Shown: positions 24,872 to 35,277 of the stretch, in pieces
How positions within the stretch are numbered: position 1 is the stretch's first letter
Layout: each line of letters starts with the position of its first letter
DNA from: Piezodorus guildinii
Taxonomy: Eukaryota; Arthropoda; Insecta; Hemiptera; Pentatomidae
Reading direction: 5' to 3'
Length of the DNA stretch: 64,000 nucleotides
Assembly (NCBI GenBank): GCA_023052935.1
Contig: CM041292.1
Location: 103,235,906-103,299,905, forward strand
Notes under the pieces: model-generated
The model's input: only the letters and a program-made list of their open reading frames with translations
Database searches by the model: none
What the model was told of the DNA's origin: nothing
Program-made: the position numbers and the translations under genes

Positions 24872-25329
24872 AAACGGTAAGTCCTACGAAACTGATATTT
24901 CATATTTAAGACAAATATACGCCCGGGATGTTATTATACCTTTTTCATCAAAATAATCTTACCAGAAGAGCCACTTTATACTATGCATTTTGCACCTTTT
25001 TTTCGATTTTCTCAAAAACGGTTCCGACGATTTTGATTAAACTCACTATATCGATGCAAAATGCAATGTGCTTTAATATCATGTAGGTTTCATTCTATTT
25101 AAAATTGTCTGACAGGGCTTTAATGCCGATATTTTAAATTTTCTTTATTTAAAGTTATTTTCTTTATTTAATTTTGTTGATTCTATAAAAATAACTATAT
25201 TATCTTATTGCCATTGATAAAAAACAGCTAAATATGCAAGTTGAGCGAATTTGAACAGCAACTAAAGGAGAAAACTGAAAAAATATGTTTTTTGTGCAAT
25301 TTTTTGTTTTTTAACATAAGAACAGTAAT

Positions 25330-25812
25330 ATACATATATGATAATAGGCTTAGCGAACCCGAAGGTTCGATGCCGATACCACCAAATTCCTCCTACACAG
25401 ACTCGTCTAATGTTCACCATTCAAGCCCAAGCCCCCGAGATCAGCCTTAACGCAATCCTCCCATCTACGCTTCGGCCTACCTTTCGGACGCCTACCAGTC
25501 GGCTCAGCAAATACCAACTTTCTCGGAATCCGCTCGCCATCGAGCCCAACAACTTTACTCGCCCATTTGAGTCTCCGCGATGAAATCAGCTCAATTATAT
25601 TCACATTATACAAGTGCCGCAATTCCGCGTTGTGCAACCTTCTAAACTCCCCAGTGGCCTCATCTCTCTTCGGACCAAATATTTTACGCAATACCTTATT
25701 TTCGAAAACCTTAAGCCGTTGTTCATCCTTCAAAGTAAGCGGCCACGTCTCACATCCGTAAAGAACCGTCGGAAGAATAATAGTTTCATAAATTCTAAAT
25801 ACATATATGATA
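25330..25812 (-). mobile_element. 5'-truncated RTE-like LINE insertion with 14-bp TSD
   Basis: An insertion of 455 bp (25344-25798) is flanked by perfect duplications of 'atacatatatgata' (25330-25343 and 25799-25812). It encodes on the minus strand the C-terminal tail of a non-LTR reverse transcriptase ORF, from 'YETIILPTVLYGCETWPL' on. A basic 'RRPKGRPKRRWEDCVKADL' segment follows and the frame closes at 25407. The short 3' UTR has no poly(A). 5' truncation with a duplication is typical of target-primed reverse transcription. The family (RTE-like) is assigned from remembered sequence style and is less sure than the insertion itself. Confidence 0.85.
25407..25798 (-). pseudogene. LINE reverse transcriptase C-terminal fragment
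   Basis: Open to the truncation point, about 130 residues. It holds the conserved 'VFENKVLRKIFGPKRDE' motif that follows the thumb region in many arthropod LINE ORFs, then 'SRRLKWASKVVGLDGERIP'. The catalytic palm (YADD box) is absent, so the fragment has no enzymatic function. It is relatively undamaged, implying a young insertion. Confidence 0.8.
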
Positions 25813-26086
25813 TACCGTTGAAAAGTTAAAGATTTTAGAAAAAATTCATCTTATGCTCAAGCTTTTAAAAGTTAATAGAGAGTGATGAAAAGAAGATAAA
25901 ACTAACTGATTATTTTAGATAATTATATAATAGATTATTTAATAAAACATATGTTTCTAAATAAATTCAATTTAATTATTTCTTTAATAGTTTCATGTAT
26001 TTTTATCTCTAACTGTATTTGAAAATTCTTTCATTGATTTTAGAAATATAGGTAAGTGAAAGTCGTGTGTTGCCCGCACCAGATTT

Positions 26087-26465
26087 TTTTTGTTTATTTC
26101 AACGGTCTGCTTTTTAATAGACCAAATCATGTTTGGTTTTATGTCATTATTATTCTTCATTAATGGGAAACCGGTTTAGCTGCTGTTAATTGTTCATCGC
26201 TTCAAGAGTATAGTTAGTAATGACACCTTTAAGATGTTTAGGACTTTATTATAGTTTTTTACCGCAGAAAAACTTCCTATACAAACACGCCACGCTTTTC
26301 TACATCATGCTGAATGAATTTCATGGAACATAGTTTATATTTTGTTATATTAGACATTCTCAGTGACATTTGTTAAGATCAACTCGATACAATATATCAA
26401 TGAATATCAATCAATATTCCCGGTATTTATTAAAGATTTATGAAATATAAGAAGGAGGTATGATT
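26087..26465. other. non-coding stretch
   Basis: Nothing recognised between the Rpt-A copy and the LINE relic. Confidence 0.4.
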
Positions 26466-26467
26466 TA

Positions 26468-27035
26468 ATATCCAGTTGACCTTGGTATCAAGATGGATCG
26501 CCATATGAACTCTCTGCTCATTTGTATAATAAAACAAGGTTGGTTAGAACCAAATCATACCGACTTCATCACCTTCTAACCTCTCCAGCGCTCTCACTAA
26601 GGCTTAAACTTTTAGTCTATAAAGGCATATTACGACCTGCACTAATGTATGGCGCGCCATTGTTTACGCACCTAACTGAAGGCACACTGAAACACCTTCA
26701 GCGATTTCAAAATACAATGCTCCGAAGAATGACCCGTTCGACCTCAATGAAAAAGGTGAAAGCCGATCTCCTCCACGAAATTTTAGAAATACCAAAAATT
26801 TCAGATTACATTAGGCAACGCCATGTTAAATTTTTTTATTCTTTAAAAACATTAACTAACCCACTATTCAACACGATGACTCCAGCACCGGCTCCAGTAC
26901 GATGGCAAAACACCACATAAATAAATGTTAGTTTTGATTAGGACTTTAGTTAGAAATAAGTTAGACATTAAGTTAGTAATAAGTTAGTCATAAGTCTTTC
27001 ATGAACACAAAAAATGGGTGAGCCCCATCAGCTCT
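26468..27035 (+). pseudogene. Jockey-group LINE relic, reverse transcriptase C-terminal part and 3' UTR
   Basis: It starts with 'VDLGIKMDRHMNSLL', the '.YLG..LD..L....H' motif after the RT palm. After a stop it continues open (26522-26920) with 'LLVYKGILRPALMYGAPLF', 'LQRFQNTMLRRMTRS' and 'LLHEILEIPKISDYI', the thumb/connection pattern of Jockey-clade ORF2. The 3' UTR repeats 'ttagt.ataagttag' short motifs and ends near 'aaaaatgggtgagccccatc'. It differs clearly from the 28.7 kb element, so it is another family. Confidence 0.75.
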
Positions 27036-27129
27036 AATCTAATTTCAATTGAACTACTATTTTGTAAACAACACAGTAACATAACACCCTTACACAATCT
27101 TAAAATGTAACATAGTTACAGTACAAGAT

Positions 27130-27272
27130 GTTTAACTACATAAATTATTAATTAAATTTCATATTATTAATTGGGGATCTGGAAAAAAAAAATATATCTA
27201 GTTGTTTAATTACATAAATTATTAATTAAATTTCATATTGTTAATTGGGGAAAAAAAATATATCCAGTTATA
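27130..27272. repeat. 74-bp tandem duplication
   Basis: Two copies, starting at 27130 and 27204, of an AT-rich unit containing 'tacataaattattaattaaa' and ending in 'aaaaatatatc.agtt'. They differ by a few substitutions and A-run length. Confidence 0.8.
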
Positions 27273-27434
27273 TTTAAATGTATATTTAATGATAAATTTT
27301 GGTCAAATGGCACTTCTCCGGTTTTTTTATAACATGTTTACATGAAGCTCGCCTAATTTTCGAGGAATATTGGAACTTCATCTCAGCATGGTTCGATAAT
27401 TTAGAGAATGACTTCTTTAGTATTCAATGATTTG

Positions 27435-27680
27435 TACTATGCAACGGGGGTGCAATAAGGTGATTAGGCTGAAATCACGCTCAGCTGCCAGGTTTTTTTC
27501 CCATAATTTTGGGTACCTCTTTAAAGAAGTTAGGTCTACCCCAGGAGGGTCTCCATTCTCCGGGTTTATCTCACGGCTGATATATCACACAAATAATATT
27601 CTGCCACAGCCGGGATTAGAACCTGCGACCCAGATAATAATAGACTAGTGCTCTATCCATTAGACCACTTCGCTCCCCTT
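27435..27680 (-). repeat. SINE-C, tRNA-derived
   Basis: On the minus strand it starts 'ggggagcgaagtggtctaat', with a well-kept A box (TGGTCTAATGGATAGAGC) and, ~45 bases on, a B box (GGTTCTAATCC) followed by CGGCTGTGG. This is a near-cloverleaf head; an insertion and mismatches in the middle exclude a functional tRNA. The tRNA-unrelated body runs to about 27435. No clear target duplication was found. Confidence 0.8.
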
Positions 27681-27699
27681 TGTTTAATTTATATGAATG

Positions 27700-28570
27700 G
27701 TAAGAAATACCCGAGTCAGTAGGGACTAAAAACCAACACAGAAAAAACTGAAGCAATAATCTTTACAAAACGCAGACCCGATTTTCCCTCTGCTATACAA
27801 CTCAATGGCGTAACAATAGTAATTTCAAAACAAGTTGAGTATTTAGGAGTCACCCTGGACTATAAACTACTTTTCAAACATCACATAGACAATAAAATAA
27901 ATAGTGCCCGTAAATTATTATATAGAATTGAAGCCTACATTAATAAACATTCAAAATTAGCACCAAAATACAAATTTTTTTTATAAATCTGTTATCAGGC
28001 CTATAATTACATATGCATGCCCAGCCTGGAGTCTTAAAAGCAAAACACATATTAACAAATTGCAAGTACTACAAAATAGATGTCTAAGAATAATTAATAA
28101 TTATCCAACATTCACAAAAAAAAACTACCATGCACAAAGAATTAGACATCCCTAAAATACAAGAATTTATACCTTAACAAACACAGTCCTTTTTCTTAAA
28201 ATGCCAACTGACTGACGATACCCTCATAAAACAAATTGGTAATTATACTAAGCTATCAACCTCTAAATATAGGCATAAGAGAACTAAACATATACTGTTA
28301 TAAAATTCTAAATAAATAAATATAATAAATAAATCCTATCTTATGATTTTAATAACTGTAATTTGTTTATTTTAATTTTTATATCTGTATGTTTATTTCA
28401 TTTTATTTATTTCTTTTTTCTTTTCTTAGTTGGTTTTTTTTAAATGTTTACCAATAATAAAAACAATTGATGTACAAAAAAAGTTTAGCAAATAAGTAGC
28501 GTATTGTAATGGATTTGCAATCAATGTTTTAAAACTGTGCTGATGTATTCTATACAAATTAAGATTTATG

Positions 28571-28602
<32 letters not shown>
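27700..28602 (+). pseudogene. Jockey-group LINE relic with poly(A) tail
   Basis: It encodes, with frameshifts, a reverse transcriptase C-terminal part: 'NTEKTEAIIFTKRRPDFPS' near 27740, 'VEYLGVTLDYKLLFKHHID' near 27836, 'SVIRPIITYACPAWSLKSK' near 27990, then 'LQVLQNRCLRIINNYPTF' near 28060. A non-coding 3' region ends in a run of about 30 A (28573-28602). The palm catalytic box is missing through 5' truncation. It lies 70 bp from the next LINE. Confidence 0.8.
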
Positions 28603-28603
<1 letters not shown>

Positions 28604-28670
28604 GAATGGTAATTTTATAGTTTTTTTTAGTTGTTGATTCAAATATTTATTTTATGTTTTGTGAATGTCC

Positions 28671-28683
28671 TGTAGTAAATCCA
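28671..28683. repeat. 13-bp target site duplication, left copy
   Basis: TGTAGTAAATCCA, identical to 33150-33162. It marks the 3' side of the minus-strand Jockey insertion. Confidence 0.93.
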
Positions 28684-28821
28684 TTTTATTTATTTATTTA
28701 TTCATAGATGTTTTTTTGGCATTACAATTGTATTTGCTATCTGCTTTTTTTTTTTGCAATAAGCAAATATGCTAACAACAGATGTAACAAACTACATAGA
28801 TAAAAAAAAAACTAATAACTT
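28684..28821 (-). other. Jockey 3' UTR and (TAAA)n tail
   Basis: Contains a 'tacaattgtaatgcc' block comparable to 'tacagttgtaaat' in the related relics, and ends with four TAAA-type units before the duplication. This is the region the element's own reverse transcriptase would recognise. Confidence 0.8.
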
Positions 28822-31507
28822 TCAATATTTCAGGTCTCTTGGCCAGCGCCTCGATAGTCTTCTGGGCGGATTATATGGGTTTGTGGCAGTTGATAGGTTT
28901 TGAGTCAGCGGGTTTGAATTTAGGGTCAGTCTGTCATGAAATTTATTGTAGCGATCAGTGGCAGTTGCAATGACGAATGGAATGTCTAGGTCAGTATGTA
29001 GTGTCTCGTTAGATACGTAAAAAGGGGCATTTATAATTTTCCTAAGTAATTTTGATTGAAATGATTGAATAATTTTGATGTTTGACTTTTTTGCTGTTCC
29101 CCATAACTCAATGCCATAAGTCCAAATGGGTTTTATTAGTACTTTATAAATAGTTAATTTGTTCGTCAATGATAATTTTGAACGTTTGTCTAGTAACCTT
29201 GAAAGAAGTCCATATCGTTGATTTAGTTCTTTTCTTTTTCGTTTGAGGTGGTATGCCCATGTTAGTCGTTTGTCAAGGTAAAGTCCTAAGTAACGTACTG
29301 TGTCAGAAACTGGTATAGGAATAGTATCGTAAAAGACCTGAGGGCAGGAGTTATGTTTTAAAGAAAATGTGACGAACAGGCTCTTTGATTGATTCATTTT
29401 TATTTTCCATGTTTTTGCCCAGCAAGCTATGTCGTCCAGATGTTCTTGGAGTGCCTTAGAAGCCTTAGAGGCATCTTTATTGGATGTCAGGATAGCTGAA
29501 TCGTCAGCAAAGGTTGCTATAAGTGTTTCTGGATGCTGTGGGATGTCAGAGCAATATATATTAAAAAGTGTTGGACCTAAAACACTGCCTTGAGGTACAC
29601 CTGCTTTTATTTGTTTAATATTAGAGAACTCAGAACCTACTCTTACGCGGAAAAACCTATCTTTTAAGTACGAATGTAAAATTAAATAATATGTTGGACT
29701 AAGAAATGTTTTTAACTTAGCGAGCAAACCATCGTGCCATATTCTGTCAAAGGCCTGACTCATATCCAAAAACACTCCCGGACAGTAATGTTTTGATTCT
29801 AACGAAAAAGAAATATAATCAACCAATCGGTAACACTGTTGTATTGTAGAATGATTTTGTTTAAAACCATACTGGAAATTTGGAATAATATCAAAAGAAT
29901 TAATTGAATTTAGACGTCGAAACAGAAGTTTTTCGAATATTTTGGATAAAGATGGTAAAAGACTGATTGGGCGGTAGGAATTTGGATCGTCAGTTGGTTT
30001 ATTGGGCTTAGGTAACATAATTACTATTGAGTACTTCCATAAAGCTGGAAAATGGGTAGTTTTTATGATAGAATTGAAAATGTTAGTTAAAAAGATAATG
30101 GCTTTTTTTGATAAATTTTTTAAAACGTAATTTGTGATTAGGTCATAACCGGGAGATTTATGGTTTGGTGAACCTTGTATAATAGTATATGTTTCGTTAG
30201 GATGAAAAGCTTTCGGCGGTAGAGTCATCTGCAAAGGGGTTTCTAATTGTTGCTCAACTAACCTTGCACTGAGTGAATCTTGCAAGTCACTGTGAGGCGC
30301 AAAGGTATTTTCCAAGTGACATGAAAACATTTCCGCTTTTTCGGCATCAGATTTAGCCCACGAATTATTAGGGTTCCGAACGGGGTGTGATACAACGCGG
30401 TGACCCAATAAACGCTTTGTAATCCGCCATATCGATCTATCATTGTTACTTAAACTTGTTAGGAGGTTATTAAAATTTTCCGTTTTAAAGCGCTTCAGTT
30501 CGTCATGTACTTGCACTGAAAGTTGACGAAAAGTATACTTATCAGAGGGATAACGAGTTCTCTGCCACTTTTTACGCGCTTTTCTTTTCTCTTGTATAAG
30601 AAATCTAATAGATTCTGGAATGACAGAATTTCTTTGGTTTATCTCATTAACATGTTTTTGGGGGTAAGAAGAATTCCAAGCCGCTTGTTGGATAGCATTT
30701 GTCAATAGTTGCACTGCATTATCAACATCTTCTGGAGTTCGGAGGATAGTATTAAGCGATATTGATTTGTCTAATATTTTTCGAAAGCGTTTCCAATCAA
30801 CAGGACCTGGTGTAAGAGTCGGAAGGGGACATTTTAAAAATGGTTTAATATCTATTGTTAGCAACAAAAGAGAGTGGTCAGAGGAAAGATCGGACAAATT
30901 TTTAATAGCATAATGCAATTGGTTGAGCCCTTTGCAGATGTAAAAATCTAAAATGTCTGGTATTCTGTTCAGGTCAGTTGGCCAATAGGTTGGCGAAGAG
31001 GGAGATATATGCGAACAATTGCTGGAAAGAATGGCGTTATGTAAGGCCCTACCTCTAGAATTAGTCATTCTACAACCCCATACTTGATTTTTAGCATTAA
31101 AATCCCCACCGCATAAAAATTTATTACCTAAGTTATGAAACAGATCGTTAAATTTGAGATGACAAACTTTCACCAGGCGGACAGTAAACAGCAGCAAGAG
31201 ACAAATCATAAGAAAATACATTCAATATAATAGAACAACACTGTAGGCTTACGCTAGCCTCAGAGAAATTAAAATGGTGGCTGATGGATTGTTTTACAAG
31301 AATTAGTGTGCCGCCTTTAGCAGTGTTTGAAGGGTGATCGGTTCTAAAAGTATTGTAATATGGTATAAAGAATTGCATCCGGCTTGTCAAGTGCGTCTCA
31401 GTCAGTAATGCCACATCTATGTCATTATCATTAATATAAACTTCTAACTCATTTCTGTGGGATAGTATGCCATTTGAATTCCATAAAAGAATTTTCAATC
31501 CTTTCAT
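28822..31507 (-). pseudogene. Jockey ORF2: endonuclease and reverse transcriptase, one frameshift
   Basis: The replication enzyme of the element. The first 119 residues (ATG at 31507) are the N-terminal half of an APE-type endonuclease ('ILLWNSNGI', 'LLTETHL', 'AAVYCPPG'). That frame closes at 31148, and the rest continues in the frame open from 31221 to 28822: 'FLCGGDFNAKNQVWGC' and the catalytic 'SSDHSLLLLT', then the reverse transcriptase with 'YRPISLLPSLSKIFEKLL', 'FLDMSQAFDRIWHDG', 'AGVPQGSVLGPTLFNIY' and the palm box 'FADDSAIL', and the C-terminal 'KRLTW', 'PIWTYGIELWG' and 'RRLSRRWPRDL'. A single indel between about 31150 and 31200 separates the halves. All catalytic residues I can see are otherwise intact. 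Confidence 0.93.
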
Positions 31508-32880
31508 GATGAAATTTTAGGCAGGAGATGTTGCATTAGGGTAGTGAGAAGTGAGATGAGGGGACTCACAACATTTTTAAATTCGTTAATGAAGTTAGTT
31601 AGTAAAGTTGTGACGTCCAGTTGAGCGTTGCTATGGGGAACAGCATTGGGTAGCGATGTAGTTTCTGTCGTAGGAATGAAGTTTGAAGATGTTGGTACAT
31701 TGTGTGGTTGTGGAGGTAGTGTGAAGTCAGGTTGTGTTTGTCGAGGCGCCGGTTCATACCTTACTGAATTGTTAGCTTTCTGGTGCTCTTCAACTTCCCT
31801 CAGTTGCTCAGCTCCTTCATAAAATCTTGGACTTCTCGCCGGCGGGTGTTGCCTCAGTTGCTTCAGCTCCTTGTGAACTGTACATCCCCTGTAGTTGGCC
31901 GGGTGGGCTTCTTCACAGAGTGCACACTTGGGTGGCACATCGCGTCCCTTCTTACAGCTCTCTGAGAGGTGTGGGCCTGCACATTTCACACACCGTGGTT
32001 TGAGGTTACAATAAGATTTCGTATGACCATATGTTTGACACCTCTTACACTGGACTATTTCATTTCTGTACCGAGGTTCTTCCACTTTTATACGAGTGTG
32101 ATATAAATATTGTAATGAGAATATTTGATCGCAGTTATCATTTTTTTTTAGATCTACGAAGAACATTGGAAGGGGTATTTTGGATCTAGGGTGAATAATG
32201 TTGTGAACTTTGATAACGCTATAACCTTCCTCCTCTAATTCTTCTTTTATCATATCACAGCTCAGTGTAGGGTGTAGATTTTTTATTACTACGCGGAACG
32301 GTCTATCTTCTTGAAGCTGATAGGTGTGGTACTGAGCATTTTTCGATTTAAGATATTTGATAATATTACGATATGCGTCCGAGTCAGTTGGCATTATTAC
32401 TGTTCCATTGAGGTTAGATTTTAGTGTAAACTTTTTCTTCCCAGCTTCTTTTATAAGATCTTCACAAAATTGTGCAAAATTATAGACCGATTTTACATGA
32501 ATTGGTGGTGGTTTAGAAGTAATTGGTACTGATTCAGTGGGATGAGCTTCCTCTTCTACATTTAAAACATTGAACGGATTTATGGATTCAAAACTTTTTT
32601 GCCTGTTTAACACAGGAGAAACAGTTCTCGGAGAGACTGATTTTCTTCTAGAGACCTTAGTCCATTCTCGAAGTGTACTTGGGCATTCGGTGGAGTCTGA
32701 CATGATTGTAGTCGTTGGTAACATAGGTTTGTTTTCGCTTTTAACTTCCTTAGCTTGTATTGATGTTTTATTTTTGACTGACTTAGGGGCTAGTTGTACT
32801 TTGGGTTTTAAATTTGTTTTAGAAACTGACTTTGCAGTTAATTTTACTTTTGGCTTTAGATTTGTTTTTGAAATAACCAT
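31504..32880 (-). CDS. Jockey ORF1: Gag-like nucleic-acid-binding protein with three zinc knuckles
   Basis: An intact 458-residue protein that would bind element RNA and form the ribonucleoprotein. The N-terminus has two tandem copies of a basic 16-residue repeat (residues 4-19 and 20-35). Residues ~190-270 ('RPFRVVIKNLHPTLSCDMI' to 'HTRIKVEEPRYR') form the domain that precedes the knuckles in Jockey-group Gag proteins. Three CCHC knuckles follow at 278-291 (CX2CX4HX4C), 297-309 (CX2CX3HX4C) and 319-333 (CX2CX3HX6C). The C-terminus is Pro/Gln/Ser-rich and ends with a hydrophobic helix ('VVSPLISLLTTLMQHLL'). The ATG at 32880 is the first in frame. The TGA stop overlaps the ORF2 start. Confidence 0.95.
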   Translation of the reverse strand: MVISKTNLKPKVKLTAKSVSKTNLKPKVQLAPKSVKNKTSIQAKEVKSENKPMLPTTTIMSDSTECPSTLREWTKVSRRKSVSPRTVSPVLNRQKSFESINPFNVLNVEEEAHPTESVPITSKPPPIHVKSVYNFAQFCEDLIKEAGKKKFTLKSNLNGTVIMPTDSDAYRNIIKYLKSKNAQYHTYQLQEDRPFRVVIKNLHPTLSCDMIKEELEEEGYSVIKVHNIIHPRSKIPLPMFFVDLKKNDNCDQIFSLQYLYHTRIKVEEPRYRNEIVQCKRCQTYGHTKSYCNLKPRCVKCAGPHLSESCKKGRDVPPKCALCEEAHPANYRGCTVHKELKQLRQHPPARSPRFYEGAEQLREVEEHQKANNSVRYEPAPRQTQPDFTLPPQPHNVPTSSNFIPTTETTSLPNAVPHSNAQLDVTTLLTNFINEFKNVVSPLISLLTTLMQHLLPKISS

Positions 32881-32909
32881 AATTATGTTGCAATAATTAA
32901 CTCAGTTAC

Positions 32910-32953
32910 TAACCTAACAGTCATGTTAGGTTAACGCTATCAAAATAGCGTTA
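32910..32953 (-). promoter_or_regulatory. two perfect hairpins in the Jockey leader
   Basis: On the plus strand TAACCTAACA-GTCA-TGTTAGGTTA (32910-32933) and TAACGCTAT-CAAA-ATAGCGTTA (32932-32953) are two perfect stem-loops that share two bases, each with a four-base loop. They lie 30-73 bases upstream of the ORF1 start, inside the transcribed leader. A role in translation or packaging is only inferred. Confidence 0.7.
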
Positions 32954-33149
32954 ATTGTTGATAGAAAAGTGGAATAATCAAAGTTATTTGTAATTACCTT
33001 AAAGTAAGTACCTATGTATTCCTCTTTCTTTAAGAGCTTCAAAGGTAAGGTAAACTAACACAATTAACTGAGAACAATTTTTTTTATAAGTTTGAAAGCA
33101 CTAACACACACAGCTGTTCACAATAATGTAATAAAGTTCACAATAATAA

Positions 33150-33162
33150 TGTAGTAAATCCA
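33150..33162. repeat. 13-bp target site duplication, right copy
   Basis: TGTAGTAAATCCA, identical to 28671-28683. It fixes the 5' end of the element at 33149. Confidence 0.93.
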
Positions 33163-34880
33163 GAAATAAAAATTAAACTTTACCTATTTACTATTTTTTC
33201 AACTTTACCCAGTTAATTAATCTTCACTGGACCTAAACTACGGTTAAAATTTAATAATTCTTTAAAGGAACCATAGATTTAAAACATGCCATTGGGAAGA
33301 AAGGGTTGAAAAGCATTCGAAAAGGAAATGGAACTTATTTAACCGGAATAGAATGTTATCAGTATTAAGATGGGTGGGGATGTCAAGCTGAGTGCTCAGC
33401 TACTCAAATGCAAAGTGATTCCACCTATTTATTACCCCTAGGTCGAACCTTAACTTCGGGAACATTTCTCAGGCAGCGCTCACTTCCTGGATTCTTTTTA
33501 TGGATTTTCTTTGGTAGTAATACCAAATAAATCCCTTTTTGACATTTAAAATTACTCTATCAATTATCAATTAAAATTACTCTATCAATTACTCTTGGGG
33601 AGGTACGGTGTATCCCTGTGTCATGAACTCAGATTACAATAAACCACAAATTACTCTAACAAAGATTATAAGGAAGCAGTGGAAACTCAATACAATATGT
33701 CGCTTTAGTGAGCCAAAATTATTTCTATATATTCTTAATTTTTAACTGAGAAATAAATAATAAATATAAAATGAAATCCGTAAAAAATAGAATTAAATAA
33801 GGAATAAGTTAGAACAAGCAAAGGAAATTTTATGTATCGTATGTTTACTGTGGATTAATGACAAGCAACCCTATGTATCAGGGCAGCCTTGCCATGGAAT
33901 AAAGGATTTTTCACTTGTTCTAAGTTTAAAAAAACTGGAATAACTATGTAAAATTAAACTAAAATATATACATTAAAATATAAAGAAGCATTCCTTATAG
34001 TGTCTACTATTTTCACCATATCATTTTGTTTTCTATTCGTCAGGTTATTTAAGGAGAAAATAAACTATAATTTAATTTAACATCTTAAGTAAAAAAAAAA
34101 TTTGTACCTAAAACGAATAGTTTAGAGGTTTGTAAATTTCATTACCTACAAAAGTGAAAGCAAGTCTGGTTGTCTTAATATACTTAATATGTTGTATTCT
34201 GAGTAGCCACCCAACAAATTATATACATTATAAATATACTATTCATTTAAGGTACATATTTTTCTGGCTTAAGATGTAAAATAATATTCTGCAGTACAGT
34301 CAAATCACAGTTTAAATTTTCGATGCGTCCCAGTTGATTTCAACTTTTCTAAAAATGAAAAATCACAACAAAAATTACAATAGAAACGAAAAATGTTTAG
34401 ATTTCATTTATATTTAATTGAACTCGTTTCGTTTAATAGAACAGCAGAAATGATTCTTTTTTTTTTAATTTAGTTTTGTCCTTCTTTGCTCAATGGGACT
34501 TCGTATTTAGTTGGAATAACCTAGTGATGAGTCTTAAACAGAGACATCTATTCTGAGTGGTCTCCTGATTTTTTTATTTTATCAAAACATAACTAGAGTT
34601 TTTTTTTCAATAATAGTTGCTTTTCTCCGTAACCCCCCTGAGGATTAGAAAAAAAAATGAGATGGTGAAAATACTGGACACTGTAAGGAAAGTTTCTGGA
34701 TTACAATAGTGCCCTATAGAATGAATACTAAATGAAGTTGCATATTTTGTGAGAAATTGAACTATTCTGCTCAGTGAATCATCTTATGTGTTGTTATTGT
34801 TAGTATTCAACCTTTTTACACTGTCCCTATAGGTTAAACGTGACTCAAACAGAACGGTTAGTGTGGAAACAAACACTATT
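33163..34880. other. AT-rich non-coding stretch between Jockey and Gypsy elements
   Basis: No genes or bounded repeats recognised. Confidence 0.5.
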
Positions 34881-34884
34881 GATT

Positions 34885-35277
34885 TTTAGAGGAGGTGAGG
34901 GCGAAATAACTACAGCCTGGCACTATTAGTACGAATGGTTCTTTTATTGTTCGTAATGATAAAAACAGTTAAATAAAGCATAGAATACTATAATACAAAG
35001 GAGAACACAATATGAGGAGCACACACAAATCGAGATAGCGCCAACCCACAGCTGGTGAGAGGTTGCAATGGATTTGCCACTGTAAAATAAAATAATCTTT
35101 CTACTATCATAAAACACAGAAAATAAAATAATAAATAAAAATGACCTTCAATTAAATATAAAGAAAACTAAAATATAAACATGTTTGAGGCAGTGACAAA
35201 TCCATTTCACATAACCTCTTTGCTCCCACCAGCTGTGTGTTATAACCTCACTCCCTCACACACATCAGGCCATCACA
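34885..35277 (-). repeat. Gypsy 3' LTR
   Basis: 393 bp. On the element's strand it begins TGTGATGGCC and ends CCTCCTCTAAA. Its boundary is set by comparison with the other LTR and by the GATT duplication on its left. Confidence 0.95.

Larger units (their letters stand above)
24872..26086 (+). repeat. Rpt-A copy interrupted by an RTE-like insertion
   Basis: Forward copy starting at 'aacggtaagtcctacgaaac' (the outer CA-tract part is missing) and ending with the complete end block 'gtcgtgtgttgcccgcacca' near 26060. The 'gtaagtgaaa' inverted-repeat core is at about 26051. It is interrupted at 25344-25798 by a LINE fragment; the two halves rejoin in register with other copies. Confidence 0.85.
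28684..33149 (-). mobile_element. Jockey-type non-LTR retrotransposon, near full length (4466 bp)
   Basis: A minus-strand LINE bounded by perfect 13-bp duplications. Order from the 5' end: a leader of ~270 bp with two hairpins, ORF1 (nucleic-acid-binding protein with three zinc knuckles), a 4-base ATGA overlap, ORF2 (APE-type endonuclease plus reverse transcriptase), a 138-bp 3' UTR and a tail of TAAA repeats. Such elements move by target-primed reverse transcription in the nucleus. The exact duplication and intact ORF1 imply a recent insertion. One frameshift in ORF2 disables this copy unless it is a sequence error. Older relatives lie at 4.0, 7.8, 20.2 and 40.6 kb. Confidence 0.95.

Noticed and set aside
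27600..27680. Possible functional tRNA gene on the minus strand
   Set aside because: The A and B boxes are good, but the arms do not pair properly and a tRNA-unrelated body follows, so it is called SINE-C.
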